Source: Limanda limanda (taxonomy: Eukaryota; Chordata; Actinopteri; Pleuronectiformes; Pleuronectidae). Taken from it: a stretch of DNA of 64,000 nt. The position numbers and the translations under genes are program-made. Numbering within the stretch: the stretch's first letter is position 1; the number at the start of each line of letters is the position of its first letter. Where the stretch lies: positions 7,126,447 to 7,190,446 of the forward strand of contig NC_083645.1 of NCBI RefSeq assembly GCF_963576545.1, written 5' to 3'. Positions 1-39,265 of the stretch are shown here, piece by piece. The notes under the pieces are model-generated. The model did no database searches. It was not told where the DNA came from and saw only the letters and a list, made by a program, of their open reading frames with translations.

Positions 1-192
1 AATTGATATAGATTGTAATTGACTGTTTTCAAAAGTTGTTTCAATGTTTCACATTGTAAACCTTTTATATGTTAAACTTGGATACTATAATATTACAATA
101 ATATGAGCTGAAGTCTAAATCTAATCAACCATAAAAACTGAAAAACAACTAAATGAACTTTACAACAGCACAGTCGTCAATATTTTAAGAAG

Positions 193-194
<2 letters not shown>

Positions 195-224
<30 letters not shown>
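195..224 (+). repeat. (TC)15 microsatellite
   Basis: Pure TC dinucleotide run in the upstream region. Confidence 0.95.
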
Positions 225-227
<3 letters not shown>

Positions 228-1094
228 GGGTCCACACTCTGAGCCGTTTCAGGAAATACCAACATCTCCTATTTTTTTTCTTGAAGGGAAACTGACCGAC
301 ATTCCTCTTGGCTCTGTAAACAGTAATCTGTATGATTGATACATGCATATGTATATATATATATTTATATACACACACTCATGTACACATACACGTATTA
401 TTGTGAACTCTGCCATGTCAACACTGAAGAATTTATACACGTGTATAGAGACATTGGATCTCCATGTTTTGAAGAAACTGCTCTTGTGCCCGGTCATAAA
501 TCTGCCTCAGCGGGGGTGTATTTAGATTCCTTTGCAGAAGACTTGGAGCCAAATTCATTTTCACACTTAAGAAGAAAAGCAAAACATGCCATGTTTGGGT
601 TTGCTGTGATCGACACCTTGCATAATTAAACTTGCACTAATGGAGAATGTTCTGTTATCAAATCACTGTGTAATGTGACAGTTGTCCATCATGGTGAAAA
701 ACCTACAGATTATTATTACATAAACATAGATTTTTGCAGTCCCTTTCTGCTCATTGTTTTGTCGTCCACAGCCTTTATGTTTTAGTTGACTTTCACCCGT
801 AGAATGTATATAAAGAAGAGCAAAGCATCTCCACTTCCTCCCACAATCCAGAAAGAAAGCTGAAACTAGCCCGGATCCAAACGCTGCCATCTTGGGTCTG
901 TGATGTCATTTGGAGAGTTAATAGTGATCAGGTGATGGAGCCACTGTATCGAGGTCCCACTGATACATGCACTTGCCCAATTGCGAGCTAGTCTTAGCTG
1001 AGTTTCACCCTGTTTTTTAGCATCAGATAACTAATTTAAACTGAAATTAGCACTTGACAATACACCAGTTTGATAAGAAATGCCTAAATTTCAC

Positions 1095-1205
1095 TTTTAG
1101 GAGGCAAGGTTTACAACATATACTGCAGCCAGCCGCTAGGGGGGGATCAAGGTGCTTTGGCTTCACTTTTTGGGAGTTTTCATGTTGTCCATCTTTATAT
1201 ACAGT
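1095..1205 (+). repeat. dispersed repeat family R1, copy 1 (CTCF-like core)
   Basis: Shares CTGCAGCCAGCC, AGGGGG-GATCAAG, CTTTGGCTTCACTTTTGGG, and GTCCATCTTTATATACAGTC with copies at 3375, 34640 and 41340. Core CCGCTAGGGGGGGATC at 1133-1148. Non-coding. Confidence 0.6.
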
Positions 1206-1798
1206 CTTCACTATCATCACTAGTAACGTGACGGACAAAATGTCAGCAACTAACTTGAGAACATGGTAACACATCTAGCAGATGTAGAGACAGACATTTT
1301 GTTCGGGAGTTGTGGAAAAAAGAAAAAGGAGGGTGAGCACTGAGGTGGCCACTGGAGCTGAAACCTTTAACCTGCCATGACAATCAGCAGATGATAGACA
1401 CATAATGTAAAAGTCACTATATGACCCTAAAACAATCCCGCGTTCAACTTTGCTTTAAGAGGATCCAGACTGAATGTTTTGAAGCTTTGTGTTTTCACTC
1501 AATACATAATTAAAATTAAACAAATGCGGACTTATTTCATACAAGAGAACAAGAAGCCTGATTCTGACTTAGTAAAACTTTCTCCTTCTGGAGCAAAGAG
1601 CGAGACTCAGGATGGGAAATCCCTTCTTCCTGGTTCCTGGTATTAATCTCAAGCAAAGCTGGGGCAGCACTGAATGTATTGGTGGAAACACTGATTACAC
1701 ACATACATTAAGATTGTGGAAATCCTTTGTGTACTTCAGCCTGAGAGGGTCCTTCTTGATGGTTAATTGGCAATGTCATGTGGAAGACATTTCAATAG

Positions 1799-1884
1799 TG
1801 TGTGTGTGTGTGTGTTGTGTGTTGCTAGTTGTGTGTTGTGTGTGTGTGTATTGTGTGTTGCTAGTTGTGTGTTGTGTGTGTGTA
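1799..1884 (+). repeat. TG-rich tandem duplication (about 35 bp x 2)
   Basis: A (TG)n lead-in followed by two near-identical units (1815-1850 and 1851-1884) sharing TTGTGTGTTGCTAGTTGTGT. Confidence 0.85.
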
Positions 1885-3374
1885 AAGGAATTTCTCAATC
1901 CCTGCAGCATGATGTGGAGCTGCTGGGTTGTACAACTGATACAGAGTGACTGTCTTTGTTTACACTGACGCACACACACAACCCACACACACACAGTTCA
2001 GTGACTTCGACAGATTAAATTAATTTCAACATGTCTGACGATCAAAATGAATCACTACATTCAGTCTGGGCATGTAGGAATTGAGAAACTCATTCCACTG
2101 CCTCCACTCTTCCAGTGAATGATTAATGTGATGACTAATGTGATTTGGAGGTTATTGTCACTTTCTTGGGCAAATTTCCCCGCAGCTGCCTCACCACTAC
2201 CACAATACTTAGTGTATTTGTGTAACAGGGTTCATCTCAGAGGTCCGGCTTGGGTCAGGAAGCATTTTTACTAGACGTAGATTTTGAAACTTTCACTTAG
2301 TCTTTGACTGTTGAAAAATGTGAAGACACACCTCATCACACATCATATTTTTAAAAAGTCGCAATTATCTGTAGCAACGATTTACGTAATCGTAGCCAGC
2401 TAGCTAAAATTGACTCCTTCTTTGAATAGTGTATGTCTGAGAGGATCGAGCAGCAGGGAATCTCTGGATCAACCCTCTAAATTCACCTCGTAGCCACACA
2501 CACACACGTAAGTACTCGGAGCTGTTAGTTAAGCTTCCTACTTATCATGATTAGCTGCGACAGGCTGTTGCGCGACTGCTAGGCCTCCTGCTGAGGGAGA
2601 TGATTAAAGTAAGGTGTTTTTGTTTAAGCAGTAGATGGTGATATGCAGGAGTTTTGATGGCGAAAACTGACAACGGGACACCTTTTAATTTGTCCTCTTT
2701 TATTCATCAACCGTGCTTTACTGGTGGCACTGGCTAACACTTTTCATGCTTTGCTGATCCATTAAATATCTGTCACGGTCCCATCACAAGCATCTGTCCA
2801 ATGAGAAAATTGATGTCTGTCATCACTAAGTGCTGTGCTGCATATTGATTAATAAAAAAAAGGAAATCCATTGAATGAAAGTAGGACAGAGTAATGTACC
2901 AGTGTGCTATATACTGAATTGATCCATAGTGATTCAACAATATGAGGCTTCTTTCTATGGATGACAACCTTCAAAGGATTATTTCAACATTTTGGAAAAC
3001 TTTCTGGATAGTATTTCCTCAAGTAGAAACTGGCATTTAGTAACATGTTCCAGGAAAAAAAAAAAGCCTAAACTTCTGGTGCCTGTCATATAATGTGCAT
3101 GGCAGCTAAGCATAACTTTTCTATATCAAGGACATGCACATACTAAACTGTGTGATGGCAACATTGGCAGCACTCACACATTCTTGATCTGATGCAGAAA
3201 ATTATTGTCAAAACCTAAGAGTAGCCAAGCATGGGAATAAACTATCTGTCGAAACCCAAAAGATTTTTGAGAAATTGAAAGTAAAACTCAAGTTAAATTT
3301 TCTCAGGAACTGATCCTAACAAGTTAATATTCAAACCACTCGCCACATTATGCTAATTGCTAAACGAGACCAGC

Positions 3375-3548
3375 AAAGGGGCAAGGTTGGCTATGCATGG
3401 GGTGCATGTCCCATCAACTAACAAAGAGGAGGCGGGTTATGACTTGCACTTCAGCCAGCCACCAGGGGGTGATCAAGACACTTTGGCTTCCCTTATGGGG
3501 GGGGCCATCATTTCATCCATCTTTGTATACCCTTTTATACCAAAGGGA
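3375..3548 (+). repeat. dispersed repeat family R1, copy 2 (CTCF-like core)
   Basis: Longest copy: includes the 5' part (ATGTCCCATCAACTAACAA, GAGGAGGCGGGTTATGAC) and core CCACCAGGGGGTGATC at 3459-3474. It lies just upstream of the candidate cracdl promoter. Confidence 0.65.
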
Positions 3549-3659
3549 TTGAGGCAGACCAGCCTATAGTTGAGCTACTGTCTTCTCAAAGGTTCACAAC
3601 TAAAGGGGTTGTTATAGTTCATCTGTTTCAGTATAGACATAAAACCTTGGTATTTGTCA

Positions 3660-4472
3660 GTTTGTAAAATAATTCATTTTGAACACAACTGAACAGCGGA
3701 GAAAGAAAAGGAGGAAGAGTAGAACCGAGTGGAGGATAAGGTCATGGGGGGCAGTCGCTTGTTCCCACTTGCCTCCTCCCTCATTCCTCCCTCTTTATCT
3801 TCCCCCTCCAGCCCTCCCTCGGCAGTATTACCAGCCGTGGTTACTCGGAGGAGAGGAGCGAGGCATGCAGCAGCCACTCACTCATTTTGTCAATTGTTTT
3901 TCCCTCTAGCTGACTACCCGACACTCCGAGGACTTGTACTATACTTCCGAAGCCAGGATTAGACAGGGGAAGAAGTCCTTTTCCTGTTTTTGAAGACACA
4001 TGTGACCCTGATTCATTTCAGAAGGACATTCATGTTGTTCTAAATTTCTACCTATTAATATTGAGCTTCTGGTGTGGTGTTCCGAACCTGCTGTGAGACA
4101 AGCAGGGCTGCCCGTTGGAATTGGCCGTCCTTCATCAAGCGTCTGATCTCTGGAGAAATGTCTGAAGTCTGACTTCAGTGGAGCTCCGAAGGGGGAGGAA
4201 CCTCACAGGATGGTTTGACTTTGAAGAGAGAGTCATCTACGCTCGTGTCCTGCATCTTCTCTGCTGCAAAGAGAGAGAAGTCGTTGGTTTTCAGGAAGGA
4301 GACGTAGACTGGTGTGGAAGTAAACCACCAGGTGTTGGATGTGAGGGTTTCATATTCCACAGACCAGGGAAAAAACTTCTTTTTTTTTACAAAGACTGAG
4401 GACTTTTCAAGCTTTTGTTCCACGTCAGTGTTACAGCATGGCTGGGATGTATGGATGCTTCAAGGGCGGGAA
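3660..4472 (+). promoter_or_regulatory. cracdl: candidate promoter and non-coding first exon of cracdl
   Basis: A pyrimidine- and C-rich stretch at 3760-3860 follows a purine-rich block. The segment ends at a strong donor (AA then gtaagt, at 4473), the only good donor upstream of the first coding exon that I could tie to a transcript. It holds an ATG in strong context (4438). Joined to the 13943 exon, that ATG gives only a 12-codon ORF, so I treat this exon as 5' UTR. A possible internal acceptor (polypyrimidine then ctctag) lies at 3909. The transcription start cannot be fixed from sequence alone. Confidence 0.4.
4438..4472 (+). other. upstream ORF in 5' UTR exon, spliced to end on the cracdl start codon
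   Basis: The ATG at 4438 has A at -3 and G at +4. It reads 11 codons plus two bases (AA) to the donor at 4473. If joined to the exon at 13943 (starting ATGAAG), the next codons are AAA and TGA. The 12-residue peptide therefore ends at a TGA that overlaps the main ATG in the pattern ATGA. This depends on the splice being exon 1 to 13943 with no exon in between. Confidence 0.4.
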
Positions 4473-7400
4473 GTAAGTTTCACTCATTAAAAAAATTGTT
4501 TTGACATCACACCTGACAACATAATATTATTGCTCATTCATATTGCTTCACCGACATGCCCAGTCACATCATGAACACCGTTTCCACATCTGTGTCAGCG
4601 GACAGGGGTGTAATTTGGCTCTTTAAAGGGATCTGTCATTTTCAGCACATAACAAAAAACCATTGACGACAAGATACTACAGGATATATATTTTGTTAAT
4701 GGCGAAACACTCCAATACTTGAACTCCTTATTCACAGATGGCCATATTGAGTTGAGCAAATAAATAAATCCTTCTAGATGGCACTGATTCTGTGTTGTGT
4801 TGCACCACTCTACTAAACCTTTTGTTTGTCTTTGTTTATTGAGACAATTGATGACTTGTAGTTGGCAGTAACAGTAAGCTGTATGACTCAGAGCTGACTG
4901 ACTGAATACTCTGTTTTTGCACAGCGACTGACCGGTTTTTCAGAAATTCCCACAACTGAAGTTTGATCCTGACACAGAATCAAGTGGATGAAAAACAATT
5001 GGATTAAATTTCACTGTCCCTGGATCAAATCATGTTGTTTGTCTGTTGATATCTGCAGCTATGAGAATTTCTTTTCATTTAAATCTGACTGGTTCTGTTC
5101 CTGCTGATGGAAGTCATCACTGCTTTTAAATATAGGACTCTGGGCTTGGCAGTGTGATGGGACCACAGAGGGTTCATATAATGAGGGCCTTTAGCTTTTT
5201 GACTTCAGTAAAGAATCTTTTTTGTACCAAAGCTTAATAGATGTGCTGTTGGATGCACTGACACCCACGTCCACTTTCTTTATCTTTGTCCTTTCAGTAT
5301 CATGACATGGAGACAATACAAGTTTGTATGGCCACTCAGCAGAGATGACCAAGACAAACATTTTGCTTGTGCGTGTGTGACTCAGCGAAAGAAAGCGAAT
5401 AAGAAGGAGAGGGGATGAGTTGCATGACAGCTGCACAAAGATTCCACTAAAGAACCACAACTGTGTTAGCCTGGAATTCACTGAAACCACAAATAACTTC
5501 TGACCACAAACTGGGAATATGTAGAAATTGTTTATATAACAGAGTTGACCCCAACAAACACACACGACTGGTGGTGCCTTCAAATACAACATGTAAAGAC
5601 AACACGGTTGTTAGGTTTCTGGCAATAAAATAAATAAATTTCTAAATTATATTCTAGTACCTTTTTGTCTTTTGTTTAATCCAACTTCATGTTAAAAAGT
5701 GAAGTTGGAATAAACTCATTTATTTGTAGTGTTGTCATGACTTATAAACTAAAAAGTCATGGCTCAACACTTGAGCATGGTTAACACAGAGCTGCTTTTA
5801 AACAACCCTCTATCGAGTAAAGATTTCAAGCATGTTAAAATGGATTTTTTAATATACCCCTCAACTGCTTTGAGACCAAAGCTGTTAAACCTGGGTACAG
5901 GAGGCCTGCTGGATGTCACAAGCAGCAATACAACAACAAAATACACAGCACAATAGTTTAGTGGGTGGTGCATTTAGCCTTAACAAAACTAAAAACACAA
6001 GTAGTGGGAATTGATTAAAATGAGCTTCTGATGTGGCAAATGTTAACAAACGTGTCTAGCCAGCATTTTCGTGTCACCGCTAGTATTTTTGCATTGCAGT
6101 TATGTTACAAGGAAAACAATCTGCAGTTTGAAATATATTAACATTACAATATCTAGACTTAAATCCAGTCAGCTGGAGGCAGAAAAATCTGACAGTGACT
6201 GGATGAGTGAAGGCTGTTTTTGACTCCTCCTGCTGGCTGTCAGACCGTGGGGTCTGAAACACTCTAAAATGGTCCATATTATCAATCATCTGAATTTTGG
6301 GCTTTAGGAAGTCTTAAATATGTTAAAATATGAAGCCCTGCATTTAATAATTAGGTAGGTCTTAATTATGTTAATGCTCATTTAACGCTTCTTCAGTCAC
6401 ACTCTTAAATGTGGTTGTTTAGTTTTTTTTAAGATAAATGTTTTTGAAGCATACTGATATTAGCACGCTGTTGTAAAACAAGACCACTGTGAACTGATAA
6501 GTGAGTATACAACACCCTGCTAAGAATTTATCTGAGTACAGTCAGCTTGGCAGTGACAAAGACTACACATCCTGTCTCTGCCTGTAGTTTGTGAGATAAC
6601 TAGGATACTTCACCTCATCTACAAGTACGTTGGACTCTGTTACTCCTCCACATCTGTCATACTTGTCAACTGTCTTAAATTTCGTTCATTATCGTTTTGG
6701 AAAAGTCTTGAATTTGAATTGGAACCTGCAGAAACCCTGTTCTAGGTTAAACTAAGAATTTGGGAATGGTGCAACTTTAAACTATATGTGTCTTGCATGG
6801 GAAGAAAGCTGGACTGGCATAACAACATGACTAAAGGTGCAGGGTTGATGGATGAATTAACCACAACCCAATTGGTTTTAGTGGAACATTTTAATTCACA
6901 GAGAGCAGAGCAGAAGTAGTTTTTGCAATAGAGAGGCAGGTTCATCCCCATCTGCACAGGGGTTGCATTAAGGCCAAAGACAAGTGTGCGTTCTCCCTCT
7001 CTCATCGGCGCCCATCTTTCCCAATGCTTCCTTGATCCTGATGTAACCAGAGAGGGATGAGTTTGCTCAGCAGGAATGGTGATGCAGCTGTAAATGAATG
7101 TAGACTGTACAGAGTGACTGATGAGCGTGTTTGGTCAGTTTCTGTCTGAGTCCATGTAAGGCCTGTTGCTAAGAGAGCAGCCCCATCTCACACAGGAGGG
7201 GACTGGAGATGGGGGAGAGATTGGAGCAAAGAAAGAGAGCTGGAAGATGAGAGAAACCCCCAACCCCAAATAAGTGTTTTTCAAATTGCAACCAAACCAA
7301 AGGTATAAAAGGCTTTTTTCAAGTCATCTGGACAATAATGTTGCTTTGGACAATGAATTTAAACTTGAAGCTAACTTGGAAACTTTATTTTAGTGCAACT

Positions 7401-10400
7401 CTGTTTAGGAATAAATAATAAACAGCAAAAGATCAATTTAGGATTTTTCTGGTAAAAAAGTAAATCTTCACCTAAAGTTAATCCATTTGTTAAAATAAAC
7501 AATATGCAACACTCTGCGTTTATCGATCCATCATGTCCAGTAATTTGGTTAAAAGTTTTTTTGTAAGCTTGTGATTTTCCATGAAACTACTCAACCTCTG
7601 ACTACTTTACCCTCATTGTGTTCCAACATGTGAAAACCCTGTTTCCAGCCAATGAATAACCATTGTTTTAAATAGTTCTGGCTGGATTACTACACTACTA
7701 GTCCAGATTAATACAGTCAGACATGCTGGACTAAGGAGCAGAGATTTATCTTCTTACTTTTCTGGGAATTTCTCTACAACAGAAGGTCTCTGGCTTTGCT
7801 TCAGACTCTGAATCACTGTCGCTGCATGCAAACACACACATTGCCACTCACTAGACTCGAACCAAACCACATTTTATTCTGAAACTCTGGGATTTCCTCG
7901 GTTTACTTAACCAGGAGGAGACGAAACAAATAATATTGCTCACATTTCGTTTCTTAACCCAAGTATATTTTTTAAGATGTGCCCACAGCAGTGAGGTAGA
8001 AAATACAGTACTACAATGTCATGATAGCATAATTATGGACATTATGGATACCACATAACAGTGCTAATTGTAACTATAAACATTAAGTCCAGTCAGAGAA
8101 GTGAAGGGCGAGTGTCCCAAACTATCACCAAACAGGACAGTTTAAATGCCCCCTGCTTACAAGTGAAAAATGGCATTAATATGAAAAGTTTAGAAAAAAA
8201 GCATTTTCCCCATTCAGTACTGGACGCTTGAATTAATTCAAGAAGTGCCATGCAGTACTGTCAATCTCTTAGATAATTTTTGCATTTTAAGGCATGGGAT
8301 TCTTCAGGAAGGAATTTTTATTGAATAATATTAGTAACTGGTTCCTGCTGACCAGGCAGGCGTTGAATGGGTCAAGAAGGAAGTAGTTCAGTTCTACAGG
8401 CCATGTTCCCAGTAAGGTATGTGTGATTTGATGTGGGGTAGAAACCGGCAGACAGAAAGAAAGGAGGGAATGTGAGACAATGACACAGGAGGTAAAGAAT
8501 TGATAAACATCAAGGGGTGGAGGAAATAAAGAATTGTTGTGTTCAGCTGTGATATCTGGCCACATTCTTTATATACTTCTCATATCCTTTTATGGCCCTT
8601 TGGAGATGGAATAGACAATAACAAACCCTCATGTAAAAGCTTTTAACATGTGGCAAGAGAGTAATGGGAGAGTGAAAGATGTTTGTCCTAGGAAGATGAT
8701 ACCTTTTTTACGTGCTGTTCTGCATTACAAATCTTTAACAGCCAGGATTTTTTTATCCAGCTTTTAATTTAGCTCTGTTTTATGGTGAACCAGCTATTGC
8801 GGGCCCTGTTGAACTATCAGTAGAGGAATCTAATAAATAAAGATGGAGGAGGACACATGCAGGCAAAGCCCTGCTGATCAGATCATCACATCACCAAAGT
8901 GTATGAGAAGCAGCGTGTGTGGGAATATTTTAGGAACTACTCCCTAAATGGCAAAATTACCAAGTAAATTATTTGCAAACTGTTCATCAGGATGATCATT
9001 TTAATGATTAATAGCATATCATAATTCAATGTATCATATCTTATTTATTCCAGCATGTCAACTGAGTATTAGATTGTTATAACTTGTGATAATTTGGTGC
9101 CAAAAATGGCTAAAAAAGGCTACTTTATGTGTTGCACACTCACTGAAAAGTTAACATTCATGCTGGTTATGTCTGTGTATACAACATGCCTGTCTACAGC
9201 TATATCTGTACAGAGTGGTTCAGCCCAGTTCGCCTGGTTTATCATTTCAGCTGCCTGGAGAAATGCTTCTCCTTGAGTCACTTCTGCATCTTTCTCGGTC
9301 TCGCTGTGGAAATTGAAGGCTTGTGGTTTGTCATTGATCCGCTAACATCATATTACAGAGCCCGGTTCATCTGCAGTTCCTCTGCTCAGTCTCTCATCTT
9401 GTCCTACTTTGCAGGGACTCAAGTTCAGACTGTTAAACTTGTTTTTCTGTCTCAAATGCAGTTTGGGGAATAGTTTCCACAGTTCTCCGGCCAAGCACCT
9501 AAAAATGGGTCTATTTTATGTCTCCCAAATGGATACCACGGTGTGTTGTGCTGATGGGGATCCCCACTACTAAAGAAAGGGGCTAACAGAGTTGTGAATT
9601 TAGTAGTGCAAAGGATTTAAACCTGCCTGTTAGGAATTGGCTGTTTGCTTTGTCTGTTGTGGTGCTGGTTGCAGCTTTCTCTATGAAACTGAAAAAGTGA
9701 CCTGCAGTAATTGAGCCGAGGGAAGTAAAAACAAAACCCTGAGGCTGCTGCACCACCACTGCTGCACAGGGAGCTGTTCACCTGTTTATTCAAAGTGTGG
9801 TGAAGACTCAGTACACTGAACCACCACCCGGAGAGTTGGTTGTTGTTGGTGTTTTTGTGAAGGCGATGTTGTTATGATGGACAAAGTCTCTATAGCGTTG
9901 ATGTGGCCCTGCCGCTGTGGCTACAGATCTCAGGTCACCTGTTTTATCAAAGTTTATTAATATTAAAAGTATTGTTTGTTCAAATAGCACCAAATTTGAC
10001 CCTTTGCACTTCCTTGGGTCCTTAAAAAAATAAGCATGATGCCAATAATATGAATGAACGGTTCTCAAGATGTGGGAGCTACATACAGACAGAGATTTCT
10101 GGAATTAATTGATGGATAACAGTTATATACGTTTTATGTATCCACTAAACCTCTGAAGCCTCAAACATCCTACCCTTTCTTCCTGTCTGGTTTTTTAAAA
10201 TGTAAAGAAAAATACTCTCAGCAGAAAAATTCTGCAAACCCTCTGTGGTGGTCTGTGAATGAGCAGCTCTACTCTGGGTGATGGAATGTACGACAGAAAA
10301 CAGAATTTCATTCATAAACAGCGGCAGCTCGTTGTGCTCTAACAGCTTTCACATGACTTGAGGTTCAGCTTTGCTTTCTCTGTGTACAACCGCACAGCTA

Positions 10401-13400
10401 ATCAGTTTGTTCTGTTTGAGCCAAATGGGAAATCATCACTGTAATTTCATCATGTTGTCCAGGGGAGAGGGCAATACTAGGCTTCTCGAACTTGTGGCAA
10501 TCTGCGGCCACAGGCGTCGGATTTCTTACATGTTTCCCTCAACAATGGCAAAATATTTCTCTCAGAAGCTGCCATACATGGTGCATTAGTCCTTTGCTAA
10601 GCTCTCAGCTTCTGCCTCTGCTTCTGACTCATTGTAAGTCACTGCGCTCACTAATTGTTGTAGTAATGGAATCAGGTCTATATTAGCCCACTTAGTTAGT
10701 TAGGGCTGGTGGTACAGAGGGATTAGAGCTGGAGTGGATTTGTGTAGTAAAAGCTATGAATCCAATACGAGACCTACTATTGAATGTCGTTAACTAGATG
10801 TATTCATTTTAGATAGAGAAGAAGATACAGTCAGTACGCGGAGAAATTATTTCATTGTTATGATTTGGTTCATTAATGAATTATAGGCTTAATTAATTAA
10901 AACAAAAACATAAACAAGCAGACCATGAAGCAATAAACAGGGTCATCACCTACGTGGTGAAATGCTTGATCTACAAAACATGAAATGAACAACAGAATCC
11001 TGTTACATTAAAAGGCCGAGCGGATATTCACATCTAAGATTGTCCATTGGGTTCATTGGAGTTTGTATGATCCATTATCCTGACTCTTACAGAATCAGGG
11101 GAATCCTGAGTTATGTAGGTCTTTATACAAAAAAAAAAGATACAATAAATGGACAGCAAGCAAATCATGTTCGAATCAGCTAAGATTTCTAGTTCTTCCA
11201 GTTTTATCACATTTTGTAGTGGCATGTCTCAGAAAAAGTAAATCTTTCTATTATTTAAATTACATGAATTATTTCTATCCATTCAAAAATGGGTGGAGAT
11301 TCTTTATTCTGCCATTTCCTGGTTATTGCTTTCTCACTGGCTACTAGTAGTATTTGTTTTGAATATCAATTGGATTTTTTTCCCACCAGGCATATCACAC
11401 TAATATTAAGTTCTTTGGAGTTGGGGTCCATGCCAACGGAGGACGTTCAGCGTTGTCTCATGCAGTCAGACATCATGTCAGACATCTGCATGCCGGTGTT
11501 GCTAAGAGCCAGTTAGTCGGCATCATAAGCCTGTGGTACGATGAGTCTGGCACCAGTGCCTCCACTGAGGGATTAAGGCTGGACAAGATTGGATTTACTC
11601 TACGTCAGGACTGGATCCTTGTGGACATGTGTGTTCATGAGTCTTAATCATTCACTCCCTTGTTTCTCTGGATTTCTCTTTAATTTGCTTTTAATAGTGT
11701 CCTCCCCTGATGACAGCACTGATCCTAGACACTGGTTGTTTTCACTGTTTATACCTGGACTCTGTTCAGTCATGATGCATCTGTGTGGTGGAGATTTGGA
11801 CTCTGTTCTGACCGCATCAGCTGGACGAGACTTAATTAACAGCAGATGGCGGGACACTGAGGTGTGTTTGTTTGTGTGTGTGTGTGCACGTGCCTTATTG
11901 TTAATGAGGTTATTTCATCTGTCTAATGAAGGCAGGCCTCCTACTGGTCTGAATACCTCTACTTGTTAATCCATTGTTATGTAATGAGCCTGATGCACAC
12001 ACACACACACTTACACGTACAAGCACACAAACATTCCCTTTCTCGATACACGCACACACGTAAACTCATCGGCTTCCAAATAAAGTTCATGATGTGCCTG
12101 ACAGTGTTTACACTGGAGTGCAATGTTGCAGAAGGATTAAAATCTGAAATAAAGATAAAGTTAATAAACAGCTGCCAGAGAACTGTCTCGGAACAATGCA
12201 GGATGGTAAATGTTCATAATTAAAAAGTGCTCCGAAAGAAAACAATGCTCCCTAAAGCCAGGCGGAAAATGAAAACAAGTAAAGCTCTGAGATGACTGTT
12301 GTGGTTTTGCATTTCGTAGAATAACAAGTTCATTTCATGAAGTGATATAACCTGCTCTTATATACGAGGATATAAAGTAAAGTGGGAGCTGCAGCTTGTT
12401 AAATGCTACACTGTGTCTGTCAAATGGAGTTTTAGTGTTTTTCATACAATTATATTGTTCTTCACACCCTCTTTAACATGTCAGATGTTATTATGTCATA
12501 TTACGTTCAGCTCAGGCAATATATTTGTTTAACACAGCAAAACAAATATGTTGTCTATTGGAATGGGTTTAATATTTTCCCTTTCATTTTCATAAGGTGG
12601 ACAGAAAATTAGAATCACCGGGTGCAATATAAATAATCAATTTAAGACAGCTTTCTCCTATGATTGTAAAATAACAGAGCTGATTGCGAACCAGCCTCAT
12701 TATTCATTACTGCCACCAAGGAGCTATGTTTATATCTGTGTCTGTTTTGTTTGTGAGCAAGAACTGCTCAACTGATTTCCACTTAATATTGTGAAAGGGT
12801 GGGGCATGACCCAAAGAAGAGCCCATTACATATTGGTGTGGATCCGGGTCGGGGTGTTTAGGGGACTGATATTTATGAGTGAGTAGAATTTGGGGCAGAT
12901 CCAAATAAAATCCAGATGTAGTGAGTTTAAATTTGGTTTTATAAGGCGACTGTTTGGCCTTGGTAGAGGTATGATCTCTACTAAGTGCCATTCTACTTGT
13001 ATCGCAGCTATCTAATGTGTGACAGAAAACTGAGTCTGGTCCACTTCAACCTCTGCTGAGCCTCTGTGAGACAAACTGCATCTGAGTGTATGATGGTGTA
13101 GAAATGGGATCCTTGATTCTTTGTATTATGTTTTTCACTATTTCACTTCTTGTGGAACTCTTAACTGCAGCTTCTATAGGTAGCTCACAGTAAATCAAAA
13201 CATCCCTTAAAAAACTGCCCATAAAGACTAGGTCTCATGCAGGGATGTGTTTTTACAGTGCAACCCAGAATCTGGAACTTTTCACATACCAAACAATAAT
13301 GTCAAATTAATCATTTGATCGATGAAAGTGAGCCGACAGCAGACATTTAGTTTGACTTGATAGCAAGTAAGTTATATCTTTACTCAGCTGTCATATAAAT

Positions 13401-13942
13401 ATCTGATTAGAATACAATTTCCAGTAACTTCAAATAAATTGGTTGATTTAAAACAATTGGTTTTTCTACAAGCCTTATTTTCTTCTCTAATTCAGACTTC
13501 TTTCATTCCATCTGTTTGGTTATTTACAGTAACGTGTGTAAGTCGGAAAACAATCTTTCTACGTTCTGTGGTTGAAACCCTCAGCAGAGCTCTACAGTGG
13601 AAGGCCCCCGTGTTTACTCTTAGTCTGTTTTGCCTTTTTTCTCCCGCCTCCTGCTAATATACTTCTGTTTATCTAACTGAGTCTTCTTTCTTTTCATGCT
13701 GCTCTTTCCCACAACCCCTCTCTCTGACCTCCTCCCTCCTTCTGTCTTGTGTTTGTCCCTGTCCTCTGCTTTCTCACTGTCTTCTCTCTCACTTCTCCTT
13801 GCACTTTATTGATGTGTCCCACGCTCATCCTCAATATTTCTTTATAATTCTCTTGTCCTCCTCTCTTGCTTTCTTTATAAACCCATCTCTCCTCTCCCTC
13901 CATTCCTCTCCTTTCCCTGTCATCCCTCCATCCTTCTCATAG
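4473..13942 (+). other. cracdl first intron
   Basis: 9.5 kb, mostly unique A/T-rich sequence. A dispersed repeat (family R2) lies at 12711-13000, short CA patches at 11998-12010, and a pyrimidine-rich stretch at 13690-13940 runs into the acceptor. I saw no convincing additional exon. Confidence 0.5.
12711..13000 (+). repeat. dispersed repeat family R2, copy 1
   Basis: Begins TGCCACCAAGGAG and ends CTTGGTAGAGGTATG...CTAAGTGCCATTCTA. It shares ATTTATCAGTCCCCTAAA-like text (inverse) with the copy at 21.9 kb, and the TGGAGGTATG-type end with 44.2 kb. Ends are weakly inverted (CCAAGG/CCTTGG), so a small non-autonomous element is possible. Confidence 0.55.

Positions 13943-39265
<25,323 letters not shown>

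Larger units (their letters stand above)
1..3659. other. upstream non-coding region
   Basis: No gene found. Holds (TC)15 at 195, a TA/CA patch at 350-380, TG-rich tandem repeats at 1799-1884, two R1 copies, and the beginning of a common dispersed repeat (AAGGATTATTTCAACATTTT) at about 2975. Open frames here are short and repeat derived. Confidence 0.6.
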